The notes: generated by a model from the sequence alone, not told the origin. DNA of 21,854 bases from an uncultured Muribaculaceae bacterium (GCA_910578665.1 CAJTQU010000028.1:1-21854); one strand, 5' to 3'. Positions 1 through 7,856 are shown, counted from the stretch's first letter. Translations and numbers: made by a program.

Positions 1-415
1 CATTCATTCATAATCTCAAACCCTCTGACCCGTCAATATTTTTCAGGACGCCACATTGTTTCACTCTTGCTCTGGGCATTTTATTCTCATCTGCTGATTG
101 ATTATTAGTCCATGTCTTTTTCTAAGAGATTTGGATAATCAGTAATGTGCTAGCTATTCGCAAGTTTGGGAAAGGATGTCAGGCCATTTGCTAAACATCA
201 AGGCTCAAAACGAGGTATTCCCAATCACGGGTCTGAATTTTTTTGCTCGCAATGTCCTATATTTCAAGAATTATTCGTAACTTTGCACAATATTATAAGT
301 CTCTCTTAGAAAGAGAGTTGGATGACAGCTAAACAAAATCCACCTCAGAACCGACTGGAACTGAGGTGTTAGTATTTTATGGGAGATTTGAATGTTTTGC
401 TAAGATGGGTGCTAA
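1..415. other. Degenerate intergenic stretch upstream of the transposase remnant
   Basis: I see no credible gene here. All frames are broken by frequent stops. The longest minus-strand open stretch (about positions 6-113) encodes roughly 35 unrecognised residues after an in-frame stop. A TAACTTTG box at 278-285 looks like a Bacteroidetes -7 element but lacks a well-spaced -33 TTTG. Two hairpins follow: 301-317 (7-bp arms, 3-nt loop) and 341-368 (8-bp arms CACCTCAG/CTGAGGTG, 12-nt loop). These could be the promoter and leader of the decayed insertion sequence that begins near 416. That link is inference. Confidence 0.45.
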
Positions 416-796
416 AGCGAAGATTATGATGTCACAGATTTCACTATAAGAGACCACAAGGCAACTCTTCGGGTTAGACGCAGGCGCTGGACAGATACCC
501 GTACTGGCAAGAGTTTCAGCATACCGATAGATCTTGATGTTGTAGCCAAAAGCACACGTTACTCCAAAGAATTTGGGCTTTTTTAAAAGAAACGTATGGA
601 GACGTCCCCGATGACCTGCCGTACGCTTGAGGAAATTCTATCATATAGACAGTCATACGTTTGAGAAACAATATAAAGAGCCTCTGAGCGGCTATCGCGA
701 CTGGGATCAGCTTGAACACGCTGATGAATGGCTGCTGTTTGCCGACAATATTGGACCCCGGTTGGCAATAAGATGAATCCTCACTGTCCAATGGTG
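416..796 (+). pseudogene. Frameshifted remnant of an ISAon1-like transposase (two parts)
   Basis: This is a broken DDE-type transposase in at least three frame segments. From 416 the frame reads through an Arg-rich block (RVRRRRWTDTRTGKSFSIP) to KEFGLF and hits TAA at 584-586 in a T6A4 run; a one-base indel there restores KETYGDVPDDLP. From 615 another frame gives FEKQYKEPLSGYRDWDQLEH and then WLLFADNIGPRLAI, ending in a stop just past 770. A further shift restores DESSLSNG up to about 796, after which similarity is lost. As I remember the family, the RRRRW block belongs to the ISAon1 N-terminal protein, and WDQL...ENIG...SIDETSLSNG belongs to the catalytic ORF, with the Asp of IDE as the first DDE residue. 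The rest of the catalytic domain is missing. I could not identify terminal inverted repeats or target duplications. Confidence 0.75.
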
Positions 797-904
797 GATT
801 ATCTTCCTTTTCCGTATTGCATGCCTTTATGCTTATCTCCACTGATTTTCTACTGACCCCATCTTTCCTTTATATTCATTTTAGTCCACTCTATTGCACA
901 CAAG

Positions 905-938
905 AAAATCCTGCAATTCAGTGAGTTGCAGGATTTTT
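905..938 (-). terminator. Rho-independent terminator of ssrA (bidirectional shape)
   Basis: Twelve-bp perfect arms AAAATCCTGCAA (905-916) and TTGCAGGATTTT (926-937) flank a 9-nt loop. The stem lies 24 nt past the tmRNA 3' end and, read on the minus strand, ends in TTTT. The A/T symmetry would also let it stop plus-strand transcription coming from the transposase remnant. Confidence 0.8.
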
Positions 939-961
939 CATTGTCTTTCATCAGACTTTTG

Positions 962-1360
962 TGGAGGTGGAGGGGATTGAACCCTCGTCCAAACGCTGAG
1001 CCAATAGGCTTTCTACATGCTTAGTCATTGACTTGGTTGTCGGGTACAGGCAGGCTCACGACTACCAACCTGCACCTTAGCCTCTAAATCTCGGCAGAAA
1101 CCCGAAGCCGGCATCTACCTATTCCTGATTTTTTTAGCACCACCTTATCCAAACGTCTCAGGACAGGGCAATGGGGTGATGTCTCGTCTCTGCCATCTTA
1201 GGCGGAGATTAAGCGATTCTACTGTACTTCAAATCAAGCTGCGAGAGCGTAATTGTTATTTTCGCCAATTATAGTTCGACACCTAATATTATAGAGCATA
1301 GACGCCTCTGCTCTGCATGCTTACCTATCATCCCGGGCGCTGTCAAAGCCAGTCACCCCC
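962..1360 (-). ncRNA. ssrA: Transfer-messenger RNA (tmRNA)
   Basis: tmRNA rescues ribosomes stalled on broken mRNAs, acting with SmpB. It carries alanine and encodes a degradation tag. On the minus strand the 5' end reads GGGGGTGACTGGCTTTGACA and the 3' end has the T-arm GGACGAGGGTTCAATCCCCT followed by CACCTCC and discriminator A. The two ends pair as a 7-bp acceptor stem with one G-U. The 3' CCA is not fully encoded, because the A is followed by CAA, so it is presumably added enzymatically. The tag reading frame is on minus 1266-1234: GENNNYALAA then TGA. With the charged Ala first, the tag would be A-GENNNYALAA. Length is about 399 nt, normal for a one-piece tmRNA. A promoter at 1372-1401 and a terminator at 905-938 make it a single-gene unit. 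It is divergent from tRNA-Gly. Confidence 0.96.
1234..1266 (-). other. tmRNA tag-peptide reading frame (GENNNYALAA, TGA stop)
   Basis: Codons on the minus strand are ggc gaa aat aac aat tac gct ctc gca gct tga. The NYALAA end is the ClpXP-type degron conserved in Bacteroidales tags. The tag has three Asn in a row; GENNYALAA and GETNYALAA are the forms I remember from Porphyromonas and Bacteroides, so this one appears one residue longer. Confidence 0.85.
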
Positions 1361-1371
1361 GAATTAGTTTG

Positions 1372-1401
1372 CAAAATTAATCATATTTTCCTATATTCAA
1401 A
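1372..1401 (-). promoter_or_regulatory. Promoter of ssrA
   Basis: On the minus strand a TTTG (-33, positions 1398-1401) is followed by an 18-nt spacer and TAATTTTG (-7, 1372-1379). This fits the Bacteroidetes primary sigma consensus with the spacer one base short. The predicted start falls within about 10 nt of the tmRNA 5' end. Confidence 0.75.
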
Positions 1402-1482
1402 CTATCATTTGTTCCAATTAACATTATTTAATTATCCATATACATACCTTTAGACTACAAATTTAAAATTTATTGCATGATC

Positions 1483-1513
1483 ATTGGTATTTAAAGAAAA
1501 AGTACTAACTTTG
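1483..1513 (+). promoter_or_regulatory. Promoter of tRNA-Gly
   Basis: ATTG (1483-1486), a 19-nt spacer and TAACTTTG (1506-1513) match the Bacteroidetes -33/-7 pattern. The predicted start is near 1520, leaving a leader of roughly 20 nt for RNase P to remove from the tRNA at 1543. The 1361-1542 gap thus holds two diverging RNA-gene promoters and no protein gene. Confidence 0.7.
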
Positions 1514-1542
1514 CATTTGAAAAATGCTATCAAAAATATTTC

Positions 1543-1615
1543 GCGGTAATAGCTCAGTTGGTAGAGCGGCGGCTTCCCAAGCCGCAGGTCGCGGGTTCGA
1601 ACCCCGTTTACCGCT
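1543..1615 (+). tRNA. tRNA-Gly (anticodon CCC)
   Basis: A complete cloverleaf can be drawn. The acceptor GCGGTAA (1543-1549) pairs with TTACCGC (1608-1614). The D-arm has AGCTCAGTTGGTAGAGC. The anticodon stem GCGGC/GCCGC holds the loop TTCCCAA, so the anticodon is CCC, reading GGG glycine codons. The T-arm is GCGGG-TTCGAAC-CCCGT. Discriminator base U (1615) is the usual bacterial tRNA-Gly determinant. The 3' CCA is not encoded (next bases CAA). It has its own promoter upstream and a terminator just downstream. Confidence 0.97.
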
Positions 1616-1623
1616 CAAACCAC

Positions 1624-1671
1624 TAAGACCATGGCAATGCTTAACCAATGCCCATGGTCTTATCTGTTTTT
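1624..1671 (+). terminator. Terminator of tRNA-Gly
   Basis: Eleven-bp arms TAAGACCATGG (1624-1634) and CCATGGTCTTA (1652-1662) enclose a 17-nt loop. ATCTGTTTTTA follows on the plus strand, giving a U-run a few bases past the stem. Confidence 0.75.
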
Positions 1672-1738
1672 ATATCATATCCACCGTCAGTGCATCACTA
1701 CTATATTCGTTCATTTTTTTGCGATTTATCTTGGCATG

Positions 1739-1770
1739 TTTGTTAAACAGAATTATTTTATTTAATTTTG
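1739..1770 (+). promoter_or_regulatory. Promoter of the glycogen operon
   Basis: TTTG (1739-1742), a 20-nt spacer and TAATTTTG (1763-1770) are a consensus Bacteroidetes promoter. The predicted start near 1777 leaves an AT-rich leader of about 85 nt before the ATG at 1862. The leader contains a weak inverted pair (CCAATA at 1805-1810, TATTGG at 1835-1840). Confidence 0.75.
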
Positions 1771-1861
1771 CACTTTCAAAAGATAGAGTAATCAAGAGTT
1801 TAGCCAATACAATTAATATATCTAAGAGATAAGTTATTGGCACGAATATTAATGATTTGTT

Positions 1862-3631
1862 ATGCGCAAATTTAATAAACCGGTGTCTGCCGACAGCCGG
1901 AGCCGTGTGCAATTACCATCCGTAGATGCTTTAACAGGCTCTACCTCCGACAGGACAGGAATAACGTCTGGTACCGACATGGTGCCTGAACGTATATTTG
2001 AGACCAGCTGGGAGGTATGCAACAAAATAGGCGGCATCTATACCGTGCTTTCCACAAAGGCAAAAGCACTACAGAATTTATACAAAGACAAGGTTGTTTT
2101 CATAGGACCCGATGTGTGGAGCTCGGATCGCGCCTGTCCCTGTTTCAAGGAATATAAAACTTTGCTTCGCAATGCGTCTTCAAAGCTAAAACTCCCCTAC
2201 GGAATTACTGTGAGAACAGGCCGGTGGAACGTGCCCGGGCAACCGCTGGCCATATTAATAAAATTTGACGGGGTATACAATATTTTACCTGAGATATATG
2301 GCAAAATGTGGTCGTATTATGGTGTTGACTCCCTGCATGCCTACGGCGATTATGACGAAGGATGTGCTTTCGGAATAGCTGCCGCCATAGTCATCAAGGC
2401 CCTTACAGAACATTTACATGAAAACCCGTTGCAGACACTGGCCCATTTCGATGAATGGACCACGGCTATGGGCTTATTATATTTGGAGTTTGCAGAGCCG
2501 CGTATAGCCACCGTATTCACCACACATGCCACAAGCATAGGCCGAAGCATATGCGGCAATGGAAAACCGTTATATGACTATTTCAGCGGCTATCACGGCG
2601 ACCAGATGGCGCAGGAACTGAATATGGAGAGTAAACACTCTCTTGAAAAACAGGGAGCTCGCCATGCCGACTGCTTCACCACGGTGAGTAGTGTGACAGA
2701 GGCTGAGTGCACTCAATTATTGGACACAACACCACAAGTTGTCACCCCAAACGGTTTCGAACCAAATTTCGTTCCATCACCTGCAAAATACAAGACGTTG
2801 CGTAATGCGGGACGTGCCAAATTACTATCTATAGCATCGGCACTCACAGGACGCACATTAAGTCCTGACACACTTATCGTGGCCACATCAGGCCGCAACG
2901 AATACCGCAATAAAGGCATCGATCTATTTATCGACTCGCTTGAAACATTACGACACGACTTCCCCGGCCAGAATAGGGAGATAGCAGCCTTTATCCTGGT
3001 TCCTGCCTGGGCAGGAGAACCACAGCCTGGCCTTAAAGCTATAATGGAAGGTCGTTCAAATGGAATCGCAACAGAATCCAACTTCCTAACCCACAGACTT
3101 AATAACGAAAGCTCTGATGCCATAGCATGCCGGCTGAAGCAGCTCGGCGTGAACAAACATGGAGATAAAGTGTCATATATTTACCTGCCATGCTACCTTG
3201 ACGGGCATGACGGCATACTTGACATATCGTATTACGACCTTATGCCAGCTTTGGATATGACCATTTTCCCATCATATTACGAACCTTGGGGATACACTCC
3301 GCTGGAAAGCATCGCATTCGGTGTGCCGACTGTGAGCAGCGACAAAGCCGGATTCGGGCAATGGATCACTGATCATTTTGACGGGACGTTTACCACATGC
3401 GGTGCTGAGGTCGTGGAACGCAACGACTCCAACTACCATGCAGCGGCCGACTCAATAGCACGCAAAACTGAATTTCTGGCATTGGCATCTACGGATGTTA
3501 TCAAGAAAATAAGACAGGCTGCACGCACAACATCAAGACAGGCAGACTGGTCTATATTTATAAAGCATTACCAAGAGGCATTCGCAGTAGCCATGCGCCG
3601 CCGCGACCAGCGCCTCTCCAACAACAAATAA
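1862..3631 (+). CDS. Glycogen synthase, GT3 (eukaryote-like) family
   Basis: It elongates alpha-1,4-glucan from a nucleotide-activated glucose in the cytoplasm, building storage glycogen. The N-terminal lobe has the donor-loop motif ETSWEVCNKIGGIYTV (Lys55, Gly57, Gly58). The middle carries HFDEWTTAMGL and the TTHATSIGR block, then TPNGFEPNF. The C-terminal Rossmann lobe has SGRNEYRNKGIDLFI and the diagnostic YYEPWGYTPLES with Glu474. EPWGYTP is the GT3 signature, not that of GT5 GlgA, so the donor (UDP- or ADP-glucose) cannot be assigned from sequence. Length is 589 aa. The first 39 residues are Ser/Thr/Asp-rich and unlike the family; a second ATG at 1979 (MVPERIFETSWEV) would give a typical 550-aa protein and may be the real start. 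The phosphorylase follows 26 nt later in the same operon. Confidence 0.93.
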   Translation: MRKFNKPVSADSRSRVQLPSVDALTGSTSDRTGITSGTDMVPERIFETSWEVCNKIGGIYTVLSTKAKALQNLYKDKVVFIGPDVWSSDRACPCFKEYKTLLRNASSKLKLPYGITVRTGRWNVPGQPLAILIKFDGVYNILPEIYGKMWSYYGVDSLHAYGDYDEGCAFGIAAAIVIKALTEHLHENPLQTLAHFDEWTTAMGLLYLEFAEPRIATVFTTHATSIGRSICGNGKPLYDYFSGYHGDQMAQELNMESKHSLEKQGARHADCFTTVSSVTEAECTQLLDTTPQVVTPNGFEPNFVPSPAKYKTLRNAGRAKLLSIASALTGRTLSPDTLIVATSGRNEYRNKGIDLFIDSLETLRHDFPGQNREIAAFILVPAWAGEPQPGLKAIMEGRSNGIATESNFLTHRLNNESSDAIACRLKQLGVNKHGDKVSYIYLPCYLDGHDGILDISYYDLMPALDMTIFPSYYEPWGYTPLESIAFGVPTVSSDKAGFGQWITDHFDGTFTTCGAEVVERNDSNYHAAADSIARKTEFLALASTDVIKKIRQAARTTSRQADWSIFIKHYQEAFAVAMRRRDQRLSNNK

Positions 3632-3657
3632 AATCAACCCATATATTTACTATAGGT

Positions 3658-6222
3658 ATGAAACTGCAAGTAAGCAACACCAACACTCCGGCATGGCGCG
3701 AAATAACGGTCCGTGCCGAACTTCCTAAGGAACTTAAACCGCTTGAGAAAATATCAAAAAACCTCTGGTGGGTATGGAACAGCGAGGCAAAGGCCCTGTT
3801 CAAAGACCTTGACCACGATTTGTGGCGCTCGTCGGGTGAAAACCCCGTATTACTGCTGCAACGTGTGAGTTTTGAGCGCGTGCAGGAAGTATTAGCCGAC
3901 AAAAATTTCATGAAGCGTGTGAACGATGTTCATGAAATGTTTAATGAATACATGTCACAACCCTTGCGTACCGACGTACCATCGGTAAGCTATTTCTCCA
4001 TGGAGTATGGTCTCTGCAACTGTCTTAAAATTTACTCCGGCGGTCTGGGAGTGCTGGCAGGCGACTATATAAAACAGGCTTCTGACTCCCGTATCGATAT
4101 GACGGCGGTAGGTTTCCTGTACCGTTTCGGCTATTTTACCCAGACACTTTCGATAGACGGACAGCAGATAGCCAATTATGAGGCCCAGAATTTTGCCCAG
4201 CTCCCCATAGAGCAGGTGACAGGAGATGACGGACAACCGATGATTCTCGAAGTCCCCTACCCCGGCCGCATAATCTACTGCCATGTATGGCGTGTGAACG
4301 TCGGACGGATGAAACTGTACCTGCTTGACACTGATTTCGATATGAACTCAGAGTATGACCGTGTAATCACACACAAGCTCTACGGCGGTGACTGGGAGAA
4401 CCGTATCAAGCAGGAATACCTGCTCGGCATAGGCGGTATATACATGCTCAACAAACTTGGCATACACACCGATGTCTATCACGCCAACGAAGGCCACGCC
4501 GCACTGCTCAACTTACAACGCCTGGCAGACTATGTGCAGAATGACCATCTGCCTTTTAATGTGGCGCTGGAGATCGTACGCGCATCATCTCTTTACACTG
4601 TGCATACACCCGTGCCGGCCGGACACGATTATTTTGAAGAGAGCCTGTTTGGCAAATATCTTGGCGAATATCCTGCAAAACTCGGTATATCCTGGACAGA
4701 CCTCATGAATATGGGTCGTGAAAATCCGGACAGCAACGAACGTTTCTCGATGAGTGTGTTCGCTCTCAACACCTGCCAGGAAGCCAATGGCGTGAGCTGG
4801 CTGCACGGCGAAGTTAGTAAGAAGATGTTTGCCGGTGTTTGGAAAGGTTACGCTCCCGAGGAAAGCCATGTGGGATATGTGACCAACGGTGTGCACATGC
4901 CTACATGGGCATCATCCGAATGGAAGGCCTTCTATGCCGACAAGCTGGGCAAGCAGGTATTTGAAGACCAAAGCAACCCTAAAGCATGGGAGGGCATATT
5001 CAAAGTTTCAGACCAGGAAATCTGGAACATGCGCACTCTCATGAAAAACAAATTCATCGACTTCGTTAAAAAAGATTTCAAACAGAAATGGCTTGCCAAC
5101 CAGGGTGACCCTACCGAAGTGATGAAGATTGTAGACAAAATCAATCCCAACGCACTCATAATAGGCTTTGCGCGCCGTTTTGCCACATACAAACGTGCCC
5201 ATTTGCTCTTTACAGATCTGGAACGGCTGGCAAGAATCGTGAATAACGAGCAATTCCCCGTTCAGTTTGTATTCTCAGGCAAGGCACACCCGGCCGACGG
5301 CGCGGGGCAAGGTCTTATAAAGCGCATTATGGAGATAAGCCGTATGCCGCAGTTCCTTGGTAAAATCATCTTCCTCGAAGACTATAATATGATTGTGGCC
5401 CGCAGACTTGTGTCCGGAGTAGATATCTGGCTCAACACACCTACCAGGCCGCTTGAGGCGTCAGGCACATCTGGCGAAAAAGCTGAAATGAACGGCGTGC
5501 TCAATTTCTCCGTGCTTGACGGTTGGTGGTACGAGGGTTACCGCTTTGACGAAAAAGCAGGATGGGCGCTGACAGACAAACGCACATTTACCGACCAGAC
5601 ACAGCAGGACAAACTCGACGCGGCAACTATCTATTCGATGCTGGAAAATGAGATCGTACCTCTGTATTTCGCTAAAAACTCAAAAGGCTACAGCCCCGAA
5701 TGGATACAGTATATAAAAGGATCAATCGGACATATAGCCCCACATTTCACAATGAAGCGCCAGCTGGATGACTATATCGCGCGTTTCTATACACCGGAGG
5801 CTCGCCGTGCTGCTACATTAAAGGCCGATAATTACCGCGAAGCACGCAATATTGTGGCATGGAAAGAGGAGGTCGCTTCAAAATGGGACCAGATACAGGT
5901 TCTATCCGCCCATATCAATGACGCCGAACTAGGCGCCTCACCACGTGCCGGAGCCGAGCTGGTAGCAACATGTACCATTGACACTAAAGGTCTTGGCCGA
6001 AGTATCGGTGTGGAGCTAGTGGTAAACAAAATGTCAGACGGAGAACGTGTTTTTGCAGGTACTATCGAAATGCCTGTTTCTGCAGAAAATGGCAGCATAC
6101 TGACTTACGAATGCCACCACAAACTGCGTGAAGCAGGCGAATATGCCTACAGTTTCCGCATGTATCCTAAGAACGACGCACTGCCCCACCGCCAGGACTT
6201 TGCATACACACGCTGGTTCTAA
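3658..6222 (+). CDS. glgP: Alpha-glucan (glycogen/maltodextrin) phosphorylase, GT35
   Basis: It is a PLP enzyme that releases glucose-1-phosphate from non-reducing ends of alpha-1,4-glucan. The N-terminal ~110 residues contain LEKISKNLWWVWN, typical of the shorter bacterial alpha-glucan phosphorylase subfamily that differs from E. coli GlgP/MalP. Next come YFSMEYGLCNCLKIYSGGLGVLAGDYIKQASD, the canonical N-lobe segment (in parts), and NEGHAALL. The C-lobe has RRFATYKRAHLLF and the PLP site EASGTSGEKAEMNGVL, with Lys608 as the expected Schiff-base lysine. Length (854 aa) suits this subfamily. It is translationally close to glycogen synthase, so synthesis and breakdown enzymes share one transcript; regulation between them would then be post-translational or by substrate. 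Transcription ends at the palindrome at 6248-6291. Confidence 0.95.
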   Translation: MKLQVSNTNTPAWREITVRAELPKELKPLEKISKNLWWVWNSEAKALFKDLDHDLWRSSGENPVLLLQRVSFERVQEVLADKNFMKRVNDVHEMFNEYMSQPLRTDVPSVSYFSMEYGLCNCLKIYSGGLGVLAGDYIKQASDSRIDMTAVGFLYRFGYFTQTLSIDGQQIANYEAQNFAQLPIEQVTGDDGQPMILEVPYPGRIIYCHVWRVNVGRMKLYLLDTDFDMNSEYDRVITHKLYGGDWENRIKQEYLLGIGGIYMLNKLGIHTDVYHANEGHAALLNLQRLADYVQNDHLPFNVALEIVRASSLYTVHTPVPAGHDYFEESLFGKYLGEYPAKLGISWTDLMNMGRENPDSNERFSMSVFALNTCQEANGVSWLHGEVSKKMFAGVWKGYAPEESHVGYVTNGVHMPTWASSEWKAFYADKLGKQVFEDQSNPKAWEGIFKVSDQEIWNMRTLMKNKFIDFVKKDFKQKWLANQGDPTEVMKIVDKINPNALIIGFARRFATYKRAHLLFTDLERLARIVNNEQFPVQFVFSGKAHPADGAGQGLIKRIMEISRMPQFLGKIIFLEDYNMIVARRLVSGVDIWLNTPTRPLEASGTSGEKAEMNGVLNFSVLDGWWYEGYRFDEKAGWALTDKRTFTDQTQQDKLDAATIYSMLENEIVPLYFAKNSKGYSPEWIQYIKGSIGHIAPHFTMKRQLDDYIARFYTPEARRAATLKADNYREARNIVAWKEEVASKWDQIQVLSAHINDAELGASPRAGAELVATCTIDTKGLGRSIGVELVVNKMSDGERVFAGTIEMPVSAENGSILTYECHHKLREAGEYAYSFRMYPKNDALPHRQDFAYTRWF

Positions 6223-6247
6223 TCTCAAGGTAAACCAGATAACTATA

Positions 6248-6291
6248 AAATATAGTCCTGCAAGCATTTAAATGCTTGCAGGACTATATTT
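6248..6291. terminator. Perfect 44-bp palindrome: bidirectional terminator
   Basis: Twenty-two bp on each side of 6269/6270 match exactly, with core arms TATAGTCCTGCAAGCATTT and its complement. A-rich and T-rich flanks give a U-run in both directions. It sits between the convergent glgP (ends 6222) and the C1 peptidase gene (ends 6335), so it most likely terminates both. Confidence 0.85.
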
Positions 6292-6334
6292 ATTGTTTCC
6301 AATGCCCTACAACCAGGCACCTATATTTCGATAT

Positions 6335-7726
6335 TTACATATCCGGAGCAAACATCGGATCCCATGCCGGAAGCATGACTGGCTTCTGCTTAAGTATTTT
6401 CAATGTCTCGGCCGGCACATATTTTTTCTCGACAACAAGACGGAACATATATTCGTCCATCCAAGGGTCGGTGATAATCAGATGGCCGTCATTGGCACCG
6501 GGGCCCCAGCTGTTTTCTACCATCCATTTCAACGGTTTCCCCTCCTGGTCCAGATCTACGGCTACCAAGGTCATAGCGTGCGACGAACCTGAAGCATAGG
6601 TGCGTATGCGGTCTGCCTTATCCATAGTAAACGGTGTGCCCATCAGGGACTCATAGTCAAAAGCATCCATGTCCAGCACTCCGCGATCACGATCAAGGAA
6701 CTTACCCACATCGCATGAAAAATACATAGCCGTGCTATCTTTGATAGATTTTACCGCCATTGCCTTTATCTCGTCCATAGGCAGATTGATATATGTCCAG
6801 TTGTCACCATCATAAGTATGGCGGTCGAAATCTATCTCGTACAGCTTATGGTATTCGCGTGTAGGGTCATTCATAAGCATCACATAATTATGCTTGAGGT
6901 CATTACCGGCAAATTCCTTGTAAAAAGACTGCGGTGTGTACTTCTTAGTACTTACAACCTTGCCGTCAGAATCCCTGCGTGTCCATGTAAACTCCGACGG
7001 AGGTACTCCGAGCGTACGCGCCAACATGCGGTATACCTCGCCCAGCATCTCTTCTTTTGCCACTGCCAGCTGCTTATCAGAAGCACCATCAGCCTTCATG
7101 CGGCGCAGACGCAGACCGTCTTCGCGCAAACGCAGACTTATCAGGGAACGCAGACGGTCGGTATTATTGCTCGAAAAAGTCTCAGCCATAACTTCGGAAG
7201 GCACAACACCGTATTTCGACAGATTATCTGCAAGCCCCGTATACTGCCCCCCGTCATTCAGAGGATGACGGAACAGCCAGTCAACCATCTTGTCATCCAT
7301 TGGACGGTCGGCATAGTCTATCATACCCTGTAAAAACAAATTTGACTTCTCTAGCTGGTCATAAAAGAAATTATAACATTGCGATAATTCCAACTTCGGC
7401 AGATCGTGTTCTTTCATCATCTGGGCGCGGAGAACATTCAGCCCCGTGAACAGCCAACAACGTCCCGAGCGCTCCTGATTGGTTATCCCCTTGCTGGGAA
7501 CCCTGTGTGAGAAATTGTTGTCCGCCGTATTACGGGCTGCCGCGTTAAGCGCCAATTTGTCCAGAGACACTGTAGCTGCCGCATTGCGCAACGCACGGTC
7601 TGCCGTAGTATTCTGATACGTAGCAGACAGCCTGTCAAGCATATCGGCCGAGATACCGCCTTTTGGGGCAGCAAAAGCAGGGACGAGAGCAATAGCCAGC
7701 GCCCCCATTGTAAAAAACTGTTTCAT
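6335..7726 (-). CDS. Exported C1-family cysteine peptidase (bleomycin hydrolase/aminopeptidase C type)
   Basis: It is a papain-fold thiol peptidase of the C1B (PepC/bleomycin hydrolase) group. Catalytic residues are Cys90 in NQERSGRCWLF, His383 in SSHAMTLVAVD and Asn405 in VENSWGPG. The block LSQCYNFFYDQLEKSN also matches the family. The 463-aa length fits. Family members in many bacteria are cytoplasmic, but this protein starts MKQFFTMGALAIALVPAFAA, a plausible Sec signal peptide with cleavage after Ala19 or Ala20, so it probably acts in the periplasm. The C-terminus (residues about 440-463) may cap the active site as in PepC, which makes the enzyme an aminopeptidase; that is inference. It is a single-gene unit with a -7 box at 7782-7789 and the shared terminator at 6248-6291. 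Confidence 0.92.
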   Translation of the reverse strand: MKQFFTMGALAIALVPAFAAPKGGISADMLDRLSATYQNTTADRALRNAAATVSLDKLALNAAARNTADNNFSHRVPSKGITNQERSGRCWLFTGLNVLRAQMMKEHDLPKLELSQCYNFFYDQLEKSNLFLQGMIDYADRPMDDKMVDWLFRHPLNDGGQYTGLADNLSKYGVVPSEVMAETFSSNNTDRLRSLISLRLREDGLRLRRMKADGASDKQLAVAKEEMLGEVYRMLARTLGVPPSEFTWTRRDSDGKVVSTKKYTPQSFYKEFAGNDLKHNYVMLMNDPTREYHKLYEIDFDRHTYDGDNWTYINLPMDEIKAMAVKSIKDSTAMYFSCDVGKFLDRDRGVLDMDAFDYESLMGTPFTMDKADRIRTYASGSSHAMTLVAVDLDQEGKPLKWMVENSWGPGANDGHLIITDPWMDEYMFRLVVEKKYVPAETLKILKQKPVMLPAWDPMFAPDM

Positions 7727-7771
7727 ATGTAATTGTGTCTATATTAGAGTCTGCGACAATCACAGACACAG

Positions 7772-7789
7772 AAATTTGTCACAAATTTA
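7772..7789 (-). promoter_or_regulatory. C1 peptidase promoter -7 box overlapped by a palindrome
   Basis: On the minus strand TAAATTTG (7782-7789) is a consensus Bacteroidetes -7 box about 56 nt before the ATG. It is half covered by the inverted repeat AAATTTGT-C-ACAAATTT (7772-7788), with 8-bp perfect arms, which could be an operator. No good -33 TTTG is seen at the right spacing. A second inverted pair (TGTGTCT 7734-7740, AGACACA 7764-7770) could fold in the leader. Confidence 0.5.
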
Positions 7790-7856
7790 GTCATATTTTC
7801 CAGAACAACCATGCACGGCTGCAATTTCAAGACATTCTAAACACATATACTTTCTC

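Noticed and set aside
516..842. Minus-strand open frame of 108 codons opposite the transposase remnant
   Set aside because: It overlaps the plus-strand frames with clear transposase motifs and has no recognisable protein features.
962..1000. ssrA 3' end as an attachment site
   Set aside because: No repeat of this segment and no integrase is visible in 1-960; the neighbouring transposase is of a DDE type that does not need it.
1524..1832. Plus-strand open frame across the tRNA-Gly gene
   Set aside because: Its first third is the tRNA itself and the rest is AT-rich leader DNA; it is a chance frame.
1777..1861. Riboswitch in the glycogen operon leader
   Set aside because: Only short AT-rich inverted pairs are present and nothing matches a known riboswitch core.
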